Of a DNA stretch of 64,000 nucleotides, positions 26,033 through 38,499 are shown one piece after another. Below the pieces are notes generated by a model. The model was given only the letters and a program-made list of their open reading frames with translations. It was not told the DNA's origin and ran no database searches. Numbering within the stretch: position 1 is the stretch's first letter; the number at the start of each line of letters is the position of its first letter. The stretch comes from Sequoia sempervirens (taxonomy: Eukaryota; Streptophyta; Pinopsida; Cupressales; Cupressaceae), in assembly GCA_007258455.2 (NCBI GenBank), contig VDFB02252616.1:119882552-119946551 (forward strand), given 5' to 3'. The position numbers were made by a program, and so were the translations under genes.

Positions 26033-27734
26033 GTACACACAATCCTTACATATTTGATCCTCTATCAATGTTATCATTTGAATAACCTACCATTTACTAT
26101 TTCATTAAATAATGTGACATATTTATAGTATGGACCCCTATCCTCTAGTTGACCAATCAATGTTTCACATTTATAGAGCTATTCCTCATTCCCACACTTT
26201 CCTTCCTCTCAATTGAATATATTCCTATTGTTATAAGTGAGATTGCACCTGGATGCTAAGTTTGAATGCTCAACAATCTTATTAAACATGGAAACACCTT
26301 CGAGCTTGTGGGTATGCTTATAGTGAAGATGAATCTCCAAATTATGGGCTCGTCCCCTTTTGATTTTTCTAATGAAATGATAATTTTGAAGGTAAAGGGA
26401 TAGAAGGCTTTGAAAATAACAAATAAAACTAAGTACGGTGATGCACCAAAATGATAAAGATGAGCAGCTTGATTCACAACTATCTCTCATAAAAATCTGT
26501 TTTCACAACTCAAATTGAATAGTTTAATCACATAAGTGTTTCACAAAAAGGCCTCATAATCTATCCTTTATGAAGGAAAATAATATTTTCACAACCTGAA
26601 GGGGAAGATAAGTGAATAGCACAATCTATGACATGCGATTAAACTTGCTTTTGTGTACATGCATTCTATGAAAAAGACATAAAATTTAAAGGTTTTGAGA
26701 TTTAAAACTCATTAAATTTTCATCCAAATCATTCGAGGAGACAAAAAACCTAAAATTGAGAAGGCTAACACTTGATTGTAATAAGAACTGGAATGAAAAT
26801 CTGCAAGTAACAATGTCAAATAACTTATAAAAGCTGCTATATATTAATAACTATGAAAAAAATGAGTTTAAAAACTATTCTCTCTTTGCAGAATGCAAAG
26901 GCAAAGAAGAACTTTGAAAAAACTTAAGTTTTTTCCAATATATACAATAGATAGCTCCAAAGTGCCAAGAGGTGGCACTGGTATTCAAATGCAAGTGAAA
27001 ATATCTCTCAAATATCTCTCTCATGAGCAAAGATGAAAACCCTCAAAAAGAGGGGGCATAACTGATGTAAAATGAAGGATTAAGTGGTCAAACTCATTCT
27101 GCATGATGGTTAATCCAAAAAGGCTCCTAAAAAGACTCAAATCTGACTGAAAGTTGAAGCAAAAAGACTCCAAGTATCATTAAGTGTGTGTGAATACTCT
27201 AGTCTCACTGAAACTCAACTTTGGTGATCTAGTGCATGAATCCTACATGATTCACTCCTCAATGCATGAAAATAGTCTTTATTTTCACTCCTCATTGTTT
27301 TACTTTTCATGAGTTCAAAACCCACAATGGCACTTTAGTTAACCACATCTTCTGATTTTTTATGAGTTTGGGATGAAGGTAACTAATTTGAAAAAATAAT
27401 AAAGTAATCGATTATGAGTTACTTTACTAGTTGTTTATGGATTTAATCAAACTTTGTATTTCTAAGACAAATAATAAAGTAATTTATAAATTACTACTTT
27501 ATAAATATAAGGGGAGTAATCAATTTTGTTTGAAAATCATGAAAAAGGTTACAAAAGTAACTCAAAACATTAGCAAAGGAATTAATCCTTATGCAAAGTG
27601 TTAAAACAAAGTGGAAAAGTACCACTTAGTCAGCCAAACTTAGAGTTTCTCGGGAAAGGGCAAAAGAAAGCCCAAACTGCGAGCACAATTTGCATTTTTA
27701 GTTTTGAGAAATTCAAGCTTGAGTTGTGGCCACC
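26033..27734. other. Non-coding stretch
   Basis: No protein family is recognised in the overlapping short open frames at 26.2-26.5 kb. A pair of related palindromes lies at 27401-27425 and 27478-27495. Confidence 0.35.
27478..27495. repeat. Perfect 18-bp palindrome
   Basis: AGTAATTTATAAATTACT equals its own reverse complement. A weaker palindrome built on the same AAAGTAA...TTACTTT ends lies 70 bp to the left, suggesting a small foldback element. Confidence 0.6.
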
Positions 27735-27805
27735 ATGGTAGGGTTTGACAGTTTCTCTAAAGATTCTGAGACTAGTTCTAAGAATGGATCGATGCTAGTA
27801 GCATG
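27735..27805 (+). other. Possible 5' coding exon (24 codons) with good start context
   Basis: The ATG sits in GGCCACCATGG, an unusually strong initiation context. It opens a frame starting MVGFDSFSKDSETSS that runs 71 bases to a canonical donor (ATG|GTAAGT). No following exon could be identified and the peptide matches no family I know. It may be a first exon of an unrecognised or decayed gene, or coincidence. Confidence 0.2.
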
Positions 27806-28056
27806 GTAAGTCTCCTTCATTTAAAATGTCAAAAATTTTCTTTGTATCTCTGTAAAAGATCTATCGCAGAACTCTGTGCAAGAAAGAAAGATGCAAAAAG
27901 CATTGACTCTATGGTCTTTTTTCCTCCTTCATGGATCTTTGATCTTTCTTTACCTCCATCCTTTGTTGTTGCTCATGACTTTATTGTTTACTTCATGAAT
28001 TTGTGGCTGCAACTTATCTATTGGAAGAATGAAGAACATCACATTTTGTAGTTTTG

Positions 28057-28816
28057 TGTTGTCATAAATGTCACCATGTTATATGAGTTGCAATTGCAAG
28101 TTCAAGATCAAGTTTGATCCAATATTCTGGACCAATATCTGAACTGGTATGCAGTTACTATCCTCTAATATTTTGGTCCAGAATCCTTTGCTATTGATTA
28201 TCTTTGATTGCAGTTTTGGGGAATGGTTTATGGATGCAGGAATCTTGTATGTTCAGAATCTCACATGTTCAGGTGCTCGTAGGACAAGTTGGCATTACTC
28301 TAATTGTTGCATTTTTCTATTAGCTCTATCTTTGGCCAACCTAATGGATAGTTGGTGTTATGGTGAACTAATTTTATATTGTAGATGTATGTGTGACCTA
28401 TCTTAGGTCCATGCCGACATGTTGTAGCATGCTACATGTTTGAATTATTTTTGGAAAGATTTTGTAAATGTTTGAAGCCAACAGTTGGTTTTGGTGAATA
28501 GGGGTTGCATCTAATTAGGCTGACCTAATTGATGCTTGTGGATGTATTGGCTACATATATTAGATTGTTTTGAGATTGTTGATGAGTAGATGATGAAACA
28601 AATATGAAGAAGTGTGTTAAGTTAGTTTATTGAGCATCAAAGGAACTGAATCAACACTTTTTAGGTGTACTTTATCAGTTCATTTTTTGGTTGTAAGCCA
28701 TTTTGTGATTGTATCTTTTGTAGGTAGTGAGCATTGGAGTAATTAGATGGTATTTGTTCAATAACTTTAAGAAGATGTTGATTCACCCCCCCTCTCGGTA
28801 TCTTGGGTATTCAACA
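28057..28816 (+). mobile_element. Candidate solo LTR (about 760 bp), Copia-like
   Basis: Begins TGTTGTCAT and ends TTCAACA, so the ends form a TGTTG/CAACA inverted pair. A CACCCCCCCTCTC-like pyrimidine stretch near the right end is a common feature of the 3' portion of plant Copia LTRs. The five bases on each side do not match, and no second copy or internal region is present. Orientation is inferred from the C-rich end. Confidence 0.45.
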
Positions 28817-31374
28817 TTATCTTACTATATCTACAAGTAACTTGAGGGCTTCCACTTTGTTGTTGGCCATGATTATATTGTTAAAAAAATTGGAAGAAAA
28901 AATACTTTATGGGTTTGCACCTTTAGTCAAGGGTTTCATTTTTGTAGGTCGCGACTTATCTTAGTGTTGATTCCATTCTGGTTTCTTTGTTCTTCACAGG
29001 CCATGCATTTCTTTCTTGTAAAGGAACTCGGTGTCTTTCAATGTCCATAATGTTGAGGGTTTGTTTACTTTCATGCATGCCGCAAGCTTTGAGCCATATG
29101 GGCATTTAGGCCTCGTTTCATTGCTTATATTTGATGTCTAGATGTTGTCCTTGTGCTTACTTCATTCAATTATGACCATTACACTATCTTGTTGTCCCTC
29201 ATTGAAGTTACATGATTTTCTTGGACTACTCTTTCATGATGACTTCCATTTGAGATTATCTTGCCTTTTGCACTAGAATATGGAAAGGATTGTTGTTTGA
29301 TATCTAGGCTCATGTTCATTCTCATGACAATGGTGACTATTATTTATGTCAAGCTGCCCACTGTGATTGAAGACTATTTTTCATTATAGGACTGAATATG
29401 ACTATTTTCATTTAATATGACATTTTCTCACATGACCTACCCTCAAACATACTAATATGTAGAATACCATAGGAACAATCCTCCAATCTTCTTTGCTTGG
29501 TATGAACTATCAATATTTTTCTTGAAAATTGTCATACCTTGTTGTTGATAATTGATTGTACATTTGATTTGACTGTCCTTGGACAGTGATGTGTGTTCTT
29601 GATGAAAAGGCTGCTATGACTACATCTCACCTTTGATTCTTGCCACCCTTTTACAACTATTTATCATGATCTAGCCACACATGACTATCCTTTGTATTAT
29701 TTCTACCTTCATACTAGTATGTGATTGCCTTTATTGCACGGTCTATGATGATTCACTTAATGGTGATATTTTTATCTTTGAATCACTTCATAATGGCATA
29801 CCTTGTCACTATTTGAATGATATACATTCTTGAAAACTTGTAGTGACTGTTATGACTAAAATCACCTCTATTGATTAAAATATACTTCATATCCCTCTTG
29901 AAATCCAAGAGAGAAACACACAAGGCTCAACCCTTGTGGGAGCCCATTTTTAATCCACATGCTGAAATTTCAAAACAAATAGACTATGAAATGAAAGATG
30001 AACATGTACCTGGACAATGAGAAAAATAGTTAGATAAAATAGTGATTTCAATACTCTTCTTGATTAGATAAAATAGTGATTTCAATGCTCTTCCTGATGA
30101 TTTGACTTTCATTTGATTATTTGATTTGGCTCTTTTTCATTTATCTCATAATGGATGAACTAATTTAATGCATCATAGATGTGGGTTATATGTCTGTTGA
30201 TGAAACATATGATGAGATTTCATGTCTCAAGCTCTAACAAAATGTTTCAATCATCTGCAGGTACATCTGGAGATTGAGAATGAGAGGAGGTTAAGATAGG
30301 AGGATCAAGATAAAGATAGAAGGACCAACATCAACAACCATTGAGGAAATGAAGGATATGATCTCTTCTCATATGTTTTTCCTTTGCTTTATCTTCAAAT
30401 GTATATCTTGTCTTTCGTGTTGTATTAATTCAATTCATTAATTTCCATAGCTTGTGTGGGACATTTAAGCATTCTTTTTTCTTTCAATGTATGAAACAAC
30501 AACACTTATGAAATCTTGTGTACACTTCTTTTGTAAAATGGATGAAAGATAACATATTATGCAATATGTATAATTTATTTCTGTTGTAAAACCTTGTATA
30601 ATAAAACTAAATCTCTTTCGAAAGCATTCCTGTTGTGCAATGATTTAATTTAGTAGAAATGTTTGAATATCCTTCACCTTTAAATGCAACCAACTATTCC
30701 AACTCTACCAAAATGAGTTGTAAGTGAATTTTTGATAATACCTATATTGACCAAAATTTTCATGACTATATTGAATTCAATCTATGGAGGATACTATTCC
30801 TTTAATGTAGATCATATAGTCATAAGAGTATATGGGTTCACTAGGTTATTATACAAGCTTCTAAGAATGGTCCTAGCATGAGTGTTTTCCTTAGAATTCC
30901 TACACCAGTGAGATATAATAAAAATTTAACATGGAGCTGACAAAGGTAGAGCTACATTCTACACCCTCTTATATACCTTTTTGTGATCCTTCATGATGTC
31001 AATGTAACAAAGAACAAAACTTCTTGCCTTGATGATATCTATCTCTCAATATTTCCTAAGACTGTGTCCCTTTATCTTTATCATAGGTTGTCCTATGATG
31101 TTCACTGTGCATTCCTTTACTCTTTCCACTATCAAACGTGTCATTGCCTTGTCATTGATCACCATCATATTCTCCTTTGCATGATTATTTTTTCTATCAT
31201 TTTTTTTTATAAATGAGACTATTTTATTCAGCTCAGGTGAGGAAACTTAAAAATCATATAACAGGCAAAAAAAAGAATATTCAAGCTTTGCATGCATCAC
31301 TAAATTTTTTGAGTTTTCATTAAAGAGACCTACAGTTACCAAAAACCCTAAAGTGGACGTATTCTTTAGCCACC
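28817..31374. other. Non-coding stretch
   Basis: I see no gene. The only clear structure is a 34-bp tandem duplication at 30031-30098. Confidence 0.4.
30031..30098. repeat. 34-bp tandem duplication
   Basis: Two consecutive copies of a unit beginning 'tagataaaatagtgatttca' with two base differences. Confidence 0.8.
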
Positions 31375-33603
31375 TTGGCAACATGTTGGAATTGTCAATT
31401 TACTCCCATGAAATGAAAAATGAAAACAATGTCTCTTGACAACTTTTTACTAAACCTAATTGGCACTTTTTACAACATATAAAATATTGTCACCATGGTG
31501 AAATGGCTTGAAGATATGAAAATATGAGAGAGGTTATTTTGGAGGGACCCTACATGACCTTGTATATTTATATAAAATATTTCTAAGTGTCATAGTTTCA
31601 AAGAGATAGCTCATCAACGTTCACTAGTTTTTTGCATTTAGGGCTCTTAAGATAAAGCACTAGCATAATGTAGCCTAGAATGAGTGGGCATGTTGGGGTG
31701 TGAAATAGGAAATTGATTTGGATAAACCCACCCACCCAGACATGTTGGAATTGCCAGTTTGGACCCATGATGAACATAACAAAAATTATGCTACCTTGCA
31801 ACTTTCTCTTGAATACATTTAACGCTTTTTCAATGTGTGGAAACTTGTCATGACAGAAAAATGGATTGGAGATATGAAAAATGAGAGAGTTTATTGTAGA
31901 GGGACCCTATATGACCTATAAATTTAATGAAGCATTTCTAAGTGCCACAGTTTTGGAGAAACAACTTATCAAAGTTCACTAGTTTTGGCACTTAGGGCTC
32001 TTAAGAGAAAGCACTGACATAATGTAGTCTGGAACAATTGACAATGTTGGGGTGAAAATAAGAACCTTTCCTAGAATAAAACCATCCACTCAAACATGTT
32101 GTAACTATTAGTTTGTACCCATGATGAACAAAACAAAAATTATGCTACCTAACAACTTTCTCTTCCATGCATTTGATGCTTTTTCAACGTGTAAAAACTT
32201 ATTGCCACGACCAAATGGATAGGAGATATGAGAAAATGAAAGAGGTTATTATAGAGGGACCCTACATGACCTTGTACCTTCAGAAAAAATGTTTACAAGT
32301 GGCATGGATTTGGAGAAACAAATCATCAAAGTTCACCATTTTTTGGCATTTAGGGCTCTTATGAGAAAGATTTGGCACAATGTATTTTGGAACAATCGAG
32401 CATTCTTGGCAAAAAATAGGGCCTAGCCTAGCATAAAACCACCCACATAAACATTTTGGAACTATTTATTTGGCCCCATGATGAACAAAACACAAATTAT
32501 GCCATGATATTGCTATCACGATTCAATTGTGTGAACCACTACTCATGAAACATGGGTCAATGAGTTTGAGTTGTAATACTACACAGTTGAATCTTGATAG
32601 CTATATCAAAATTTGACACACTAAGGAAAATAAATCCTACATATAAAAAATTATGCTACCTTGCAAACTTTCTCTTCATTCTATTTGATTCTTTTTTCAA
32701 CGTGCAAAATCTTGTCGCCACAGCCAAATAGCTTAGAGATATAAAAAAATGAGATAGGTTATTGTAGAGGGACCCTACACAACCCTTTAACTTCCAAAGA
32801 AACATTTCTAAGTTCCATAGTTTAAAAGAAACAACTCATCTTTTTTTTCTAATTTGGCACTTAGGGCTCTTAAGAGAAAGCACCAACACAAGGTAGTTTG
32901 GAATGATTAGGTATGTTGAGGTGTGAAACAAGACCATTCCTAGCATAAACCCACCCACTCAGACATTTTGGAACTAATAGTTTGGAACCATGATGAATAA
33001 AACAAAAAGTATACCACCTTTCAACTTTCTCTTCAATGCATTTGATGCTTTTTTCAACGTGTGAAAACTTGTCACCACATCCAAACAACTTGGAGATATG
33101 AAAAAATGAGAGAGGTTATTGTAGAGGGACCATAAATGCCCCTTTAATTCAAGAGAAAATGTTTCTAAGTTCTATGGTTTCAAAGAAATAACTCATCAAA
33201 GTTTTTCATTTTTGGCGTTTAGGCCTTTTAAGAGAAAGTGCTAACACAATGTTCTCTGGAACGATCGGGCATGATGGGGTGTGAAATAGGACCTTTCCTA
33301 GCATAAAACCACCCACTTAGATGTATTAGATCTATTGGTTGGATCCACTATGAATAGAATGAAAATCATGATACCTTGCAACTTTCTCTTCAATGTATTT
33401 ATTTGATGCTTTTCTCAACATGTGAAAACTTGTTATCATGGTTGAAAAACTTGGAGACATAAAAATTTGAGAAAGGTTATAGGGATCCTACATGATTGTG
33501 TAACAACAACACGAATGTTTCTAAGTTCTACAATTTCAGAGAAACAACTCATTAAAGTTTTCCACTTTTAGCACTTAGGGCTCTTAAGAGAAAGCACCCA
33601 CGT
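31375..33603. repeat. Satellite-like tandem array, period about 356 bp, six or more degenerate units
   Basis: The landmark 'ggagatatgaaaaaatgaga' or a variant occurs near 31510, 31866, 32220, 32735, 33091 and 33451, giving spacings of 356, 354, 515, 356 and 360. Each unit also carries 'gagggaccctacatgacc', 'ttagggctcttaagagaaag' and 'aaccacccactcagacat'. The 515 spacing is explained by an insertion in the third unit. Units are diverged, so the array is old. It abuts the broken end of the gypsy element at about 33.61 kb. Confidence 0.85.
32505..32608. mobile_element. Hairpin/MITE-like insertion inside the 356-bp array
   Basis: The ends form an inverted repeat of about 29 bp with about five mismatches: TGATATTGCTATCACG at the left, and the complement of CTTGATAGCTATATCA at the right. 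About 158 extra bases (32502-32659) interrupt the third satellite unit. A possible direct repeat AAATTATGC flanks the extra DNA, which would suit a 9-bp duplication. The inverted repeat does not reach the right edge of the extra DNA, so the true ends are uncertain. Confidence 0.5.
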
Positions 33604-34639
33604 TAATCTTTAGACTCTTTAGTCAAGGAGGTTTTATCAGAGAATACATCCTTTATTTTTTACTTTTGATTGATCTAAAAGTTCCTCAAGGAGGTTTTCA
33701 CTAAGAGACCTTGAATTATTTTCTTGATTTTTAATTTTGTGGTTAAGGAATTCATCTTCCCCAAAGTAGGCATGTTGATCAAGTGCATAGACAAAGCTTG
33801 ATCCATGATCCTCATTATGAAATCCCTCACAAAAACCCATAAATTTTATAAATTCATCATCATTTTGAAATACGTCAAGTTGTGCAAATCCATGTTGATC
33901 CTAGTTAATGAGTTTGGGGTGACAAAGTGGAAGGTCAATGACAAGGATGGAAGTGGAAAAGAGGGATGAGACATCCAAATCATCATAGCATATTTTAATG
34001 ATTTTATCTTTAATGTATTCAATAATAATGGAATCTGAAGTGGCATTGTTAGAAGTACTTGGTGATATTGAAGGCTTCTTTTGCTTAGAGTCATACCCAA
34101 GTCCTTGATGTTTGGAATTAGTTGGTAATTCTATAGGTTAGAGTATACCTTGTTCATTTTCCCCCATTCCTTTCCCTTGGTAATTTACATTTTGATCAAT
34201 TTACATTTTGATCCATCTGATGGGTGACAAGATAAGTCTCCTAAAAAATATTCCAAATGTGTAGTAGAACTCTCGGGTTCTTCACAATATACTCATTGAC
34301 TAATATATTCTTCAATTTTATCTTGTTCTAAAGTACATGGATATTGGAAACTAGTGGAATCCAATCTTTTTATTGTTAATTCTTATGGTTTCTTTGATGA
34401 TTATGACATTCCAAAACTATGTGGAGAGAGGGGCATGGTGCCCACATCAGAAGCGGTGCTCATCTCATACTCCCCACAACCCTTATCAGTGATCTTGACC
34501 CTAGTAAAGGTGGATTAAAGGGTAGTGGATGGATTGGATGGTGTGAGAAGTGTTTTGGTATCGACATAATATGAGGAAAAAGTTGTGTTGGAAGGTGCAA
34601 CTTTAACCCTAGAAAAATATTGAGAATCAAGGAAAGTGG

Positions 34640-35060
34640 CCCCAAGAGCATGATAGTACTCAAATGGGTGAGGATCAACATGGATAGTGACTTCAATACC
34701 ATTATGTGGAAACTTAAGGAATTTATGATAGGTGGATGTAACAACCTACATGGAATGGATCCATGGGAAATCGAGGAGGAGACTTTAGGGGAGGTCAAGG
34801 TCAATGGTGTGACATGTGGTATGCTGCAAAGGTGGACCAACCTGAATGGGGAGGTAAATAGATCTAGTTGAGTCTCATTCTATATTGTCATATGCTTTGA
34901 TGGTAATCACTTTATTATCCAAGTTAGCTTGAATATATCCTACCTATTTTATGAATTTCAATGTACCCAAATTAAGGGTAGAACCATAATCTAACAAGAT
35001 CCTCTTTACTTTGTGCTTGGTAATTAGGACTTTGATGTGCAGGGGTGATTATGGGATAGG
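34640..35060 (-). pseudogene. Ty3/gypsy aspartic protease remnant
   Basis: In one minus frame the sequence reads HIKVLITKHKVKRILLDYGS, then VITIKAYDNIE and LLDFPWIHSM. These match in order the plant Ty3/gypsy protease hallmarks: 'V-K-R-x-L-I-D-x-G-S', 'ITIKAYD' and 'LLGRPWIH'. The catalytic triad appears as DYG at 34983-34991 instead of D(S/T/N)G. Stops interrupt the frame several times. In an active element this enzyme would process Gag-Pol; here it cannot. Confidence 0.65.
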
Positions 35061-35533
35061 TCAATTGGAGGCATGTCGTTCTAACTAAATCACAACTAAT
35101 AAGTGGATGAAATGTGCCCTATTAATTCTTAAAATTGTGTGGGATCAATATCAGTAGGAACAATGACATCTTGTAATACTTTGGTGAGGATTTATTCATG
35201 GATAGTGGAAGACTTCAACAGGTCTAGAATGGAGATTTGTGCAAGAGTTTTACCAATACGATCCAAAATTTTATATTGCAGACTCACTGAAGATTTTTGA
35301 GATTTATTGGATGGTCCTAGGATGGTAATGCAAACTTGATGAGTAGTGATTTCACATTGAGGCTCTCTATCTTCACTCTAATCCTAGACACATGCAAATC
35401 CACTTGTGTAATAAAACTAGCCATTTTATCATAATGGGGACCTTAGTATAATCAATATTATTGGTCTGATTGGTTTGAATATTGTTGTGTGAACCAACAT
35501 GAACATTGGATGTGCTAGCCCCTTGAGAGTGGT

Positions 35534-36566
35534 TTAGAAAATTATTTTGATATATTTGTAATTGAGCATTAGAAAAGGTGGATTGATTCCATTCAATGGT
35601 AATGCCACCTCTATTAATGAGGTCCTAGACACAATTTTTGAGCTCCATGCATTTATTATTGGAGTGTCCTTTAATCCTATGATAGTCACAATACTCATTT
35701 TCCTTAATCCAATTAGTCTTTGGTTTAGTGTCATCAAAAGGTTGGGTGATCAGATAGGTAACCACATTAGCTTGGACTAGCTTATGAAATACCACATCAA
35801 GGGGTTCTCCCAAAGGATTGAAAGAGCACTTAGCATTGCCTTGATTGGAGGGTTAGGGGGTTCCTTAGGGAATGACTATTGCATTTTTTTTAGATGAGGT
35901 GGGTGCTTTTTGATGGACTTGAGATGTATTATCGACTTGGATATTATTCATATCGATCACATCATCATTGAAAAAATTCTTGTTTTTATTCCAAAAATGA
36001 GATTTATCATTTTTCAATAAGTTCCTTCTCGATGGTGACACCTTTCTCAATGATCTCATCAAAGTGGAAGCACAATGAATGCACAAATGAAATTCATTTT
36101 TGTGTTTAAATTTTCAACAAAGATATTCACAAATTTCTTTTCAAGTAAGTGGCATGAGAGATTGGTAGCTTGAACTCACCTTTGCAAATAGATAAATCAT
36201 GTTGACATAATGTTCAAGATTATAAGAGAAATGTGCCACAATATCTTTGGATAAATACACAAAGGTATAAATAGAACCACGAGGAGGGTGGAAGAACAAC
36301 TCCAATGCTTTTCCACCTAAACTTTGGGGGAACAAACAAAGGAGGTAGTTATCATTATACACCATCTCTTGGAAATTCATCTAAAACTCCTTGACATGAT
36401 CATGAGGGTCACCTTTCCTTTTATATTTATCAAATTTTGGGATCTCAAGATTCATGGGAAAAGGTGTGGTGGTGATAGTATATTCAAAGGGATACACACG
36501 CAATTCCTCAAATTTAAAGGACTTCTTTGTATTCCCTACTTGTAAGTCCTTGAGTGTAGCTTTCAT
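35534..36566 (-). pseudogene. Ty3/gypsy Gag remnant with zinc knuckle
   Basis: The minus-strand fragments read in order. First is FDKYKRKGDPHDHVKEF with a stop, then LLCLFPQSLGGKALELFFHP, HFSYNLEHYVNMIYL and KNFFNDDVIDMNNIQ. Last is a zinc-knuckle-like CDYHRIKGHSNNKC followed by MELKNCV. This is the order of plant Retrotrans_gag proteins of the Ty3/gypsy group, which form the particle and bind genomic RNA. The knuckle is of the C-x2-H-x4-H-x4-C form. Fragments lie in different frames and are split by stops, including a TAG after HVKEF. The frame shared by 35625-35813 and the neighbouring fragments covers the C-terminal third. Confidence 0.75.
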
Positions 36567-36589
36567 GTCCTCCCATTATCGATTAGGCA

Positions 36590-38158
36590 TTGCGCATGGA
36601 GTAGCTACTAGATCAAGATTAAGTTGATTGATATACAAATTATGTAGAGATGGAAGATGATGGGATTGATAGAGAGATAGATTCATGTAGGGTGGTTGTT
36701 GTTGAGTGTTAAAATATGGTGGTTAGTGTGATGATTGAGATGGATAGATGTATTGTTGAATTTGATTATGATTTGATTGTTGTTGTGGAGGATGGGAATA
36801 TGACAGTGGTTGGGATTGGTAATGAGAGGGATATTGGATTGCATTCCCATAAGATTGAATAGGGGGTTGTGATGGATAAGATTAATAGTGGTGATATGTA
36901 TTCGGTGGTTGAAAGGAATAAGGTTGCAATGGATATTGGAACGGATTAGTTTGAGTTGGTTGAGGATTAGTGTATTATTGTGGTGGTTGTTGAGATTGGT
37001 ATTCTCATAATATTGAGGTGGTTGAGATGGATATGATTGATACGTATGATCCTGTGAGCTATAAGGAGTTGATTATGACATGTGGTCATAATAGGTTGAT
37101 AATGATATGGATCCAGCTAGGTGGGAGGATCTATAGGAGGTGCTAATGTAGGGTATTTATGATATTGTGGAGATAAATATGATGGTAGAGGATTAGCATA
37201 AGATTATGGTGGATGATTTGTAGGAGGTGAAGTATGGAAGGAAGACGAAACTAGAGCATGATAAGTATGATATCCCAGTTGAATTAGTACAAGAGGAACA
37301 TGATAGGAGCAGATGTAGATGGATTAGTCATGGGAGTCATCATATTCCATTGATATGGGGGATGAATATATACTTGTGATGTGTGATTTTGTATGTTTTG
37401 AGGGATTAGACCTTGAAACTGAACAGATGATGTAGGATCAGGATTGTAAACATGGGTAAGGCTCGATCCAAATCCCAATATAGGAATACAGATTGGAGAG
37501 GGAGGGACCTATATCAATACATAATTCCAAAACTATAGTATATTCCATGAGTTTTTAGGAGGAACTTGACGGTTGATGGTTGAATTATGCCTAGATATTA
37601 TGTCACATCAAAACCTAGTGGAGGTGTATTGCCTATTATGAGTAATTTAGCGAGGATGGCTTCATAATAAACATGTATAAGGAAATAAGTCATACACACA
37701 TTGGTCAAATCATTATAATACTCTTGAAGATTAGGAGAGAGCTCTAATTGAGAAACCTTGTCCTCTTTGATGAATACAATGTCATGGGGATAATGGGGAT
37801 TCAATGGTTTTCCTTGTATAATGGTTTATTGGGATCCTTTGTTGTTAGGTGGGTTAATAGATTAAGATGATTGGTGGAATTGTTGTTGTTGTTACATGTG
37901 CTTCTTAAGCTATAACCATGTGGTGACAAGCATGAAAGATTTGAATATTATTGGATTTAAGGATGATGATGACTCTAAGCCCAAGGATAGGACTAAACAT
38001 GAGTGATTAGATGATTGATTGGATGATTGATTTAGTGCTCTAATTTGACTTGAGAACTTAGGTTGCTGATTATTTGATTGATACTTGAGATAGAATGCAT
38101 TCTCAATCACAAAGGATGGTGATGGTAGGATTATACTTGAGATAGGAAAAGTTCTCAA
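36590..38158 (-). pseudogene. Gln/Pro/Tyr-rich N-terminal leader of the gypsy Gag
   Basis: The minus strand translates into low-complexity peptide rich in Gln, Pro, Tyr, Ser and His (for example PPYQWNMMTPMTNPST and runs of QQQ/PQPP) in several frames, broken by stops. It runs into the Gag domain and is best explained as its disordered leader. There is no catalytic motif. An unrelated low-complexity region is possible. Confidence 0.4.
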
Positions 38159-38499
38159 GCATGATCAATTTTGACATGAACTACACCCCATTCACAAGGC
38201 GAGTTCATACAATCGAGGAGGATTACTAACTTAGGATAGAAAAAATTCCTAAGAAATCATGATGATGGTGATTGGATTAATATTTAAAAATTCTCATATA
38301 AATTCTAGGAGGACATATTTTGATGCAGGATGATGAGGACATTGATGGTGTGTATTTGGGGATGTCCTTTTGTTGATAGAGTAATGATTCGATGGTTTTG
38401 CATAAGGGTGATATGATGAAAATGATGAGTATGAGTGATGTATGGATGCTAAAAATATTTAAATTATGAAATTGGCTTGGAAAAACTCAAGCTACCTCT

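Larger units (their letters stand above)
33610..38158 (-). mobile_element. Degenerate Ty3/gypsy element (gag-protease part)
   Basis: Read on the minus strand, this holds a Gln/Pro/Tyr-rich leader (38158-36590), a Retrotrans_gag-like region with a zinc knuckle (36566-35534), a protease-like region (about 35060-34640) and a diverged continuation to about 33610. There the coding similarity ends at the satellite array. Reverse transcriptase and integrase are absent. Many stops and frameshifts show it is long dead. Confidence 0.75.

Noticed and set aside
28057..28816. Target-site duplication around the candidate solo LTR
   Set aside because: The flanking pentamers are TTTTG and TTATC, which do not match.
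34460..34840. 126-codon minus ORF rich in Leu/Ser/His
   Set aside because: It overlaps the gypsy protease region in another frame; the protease motifs are in a different frame, so this is a shadow.
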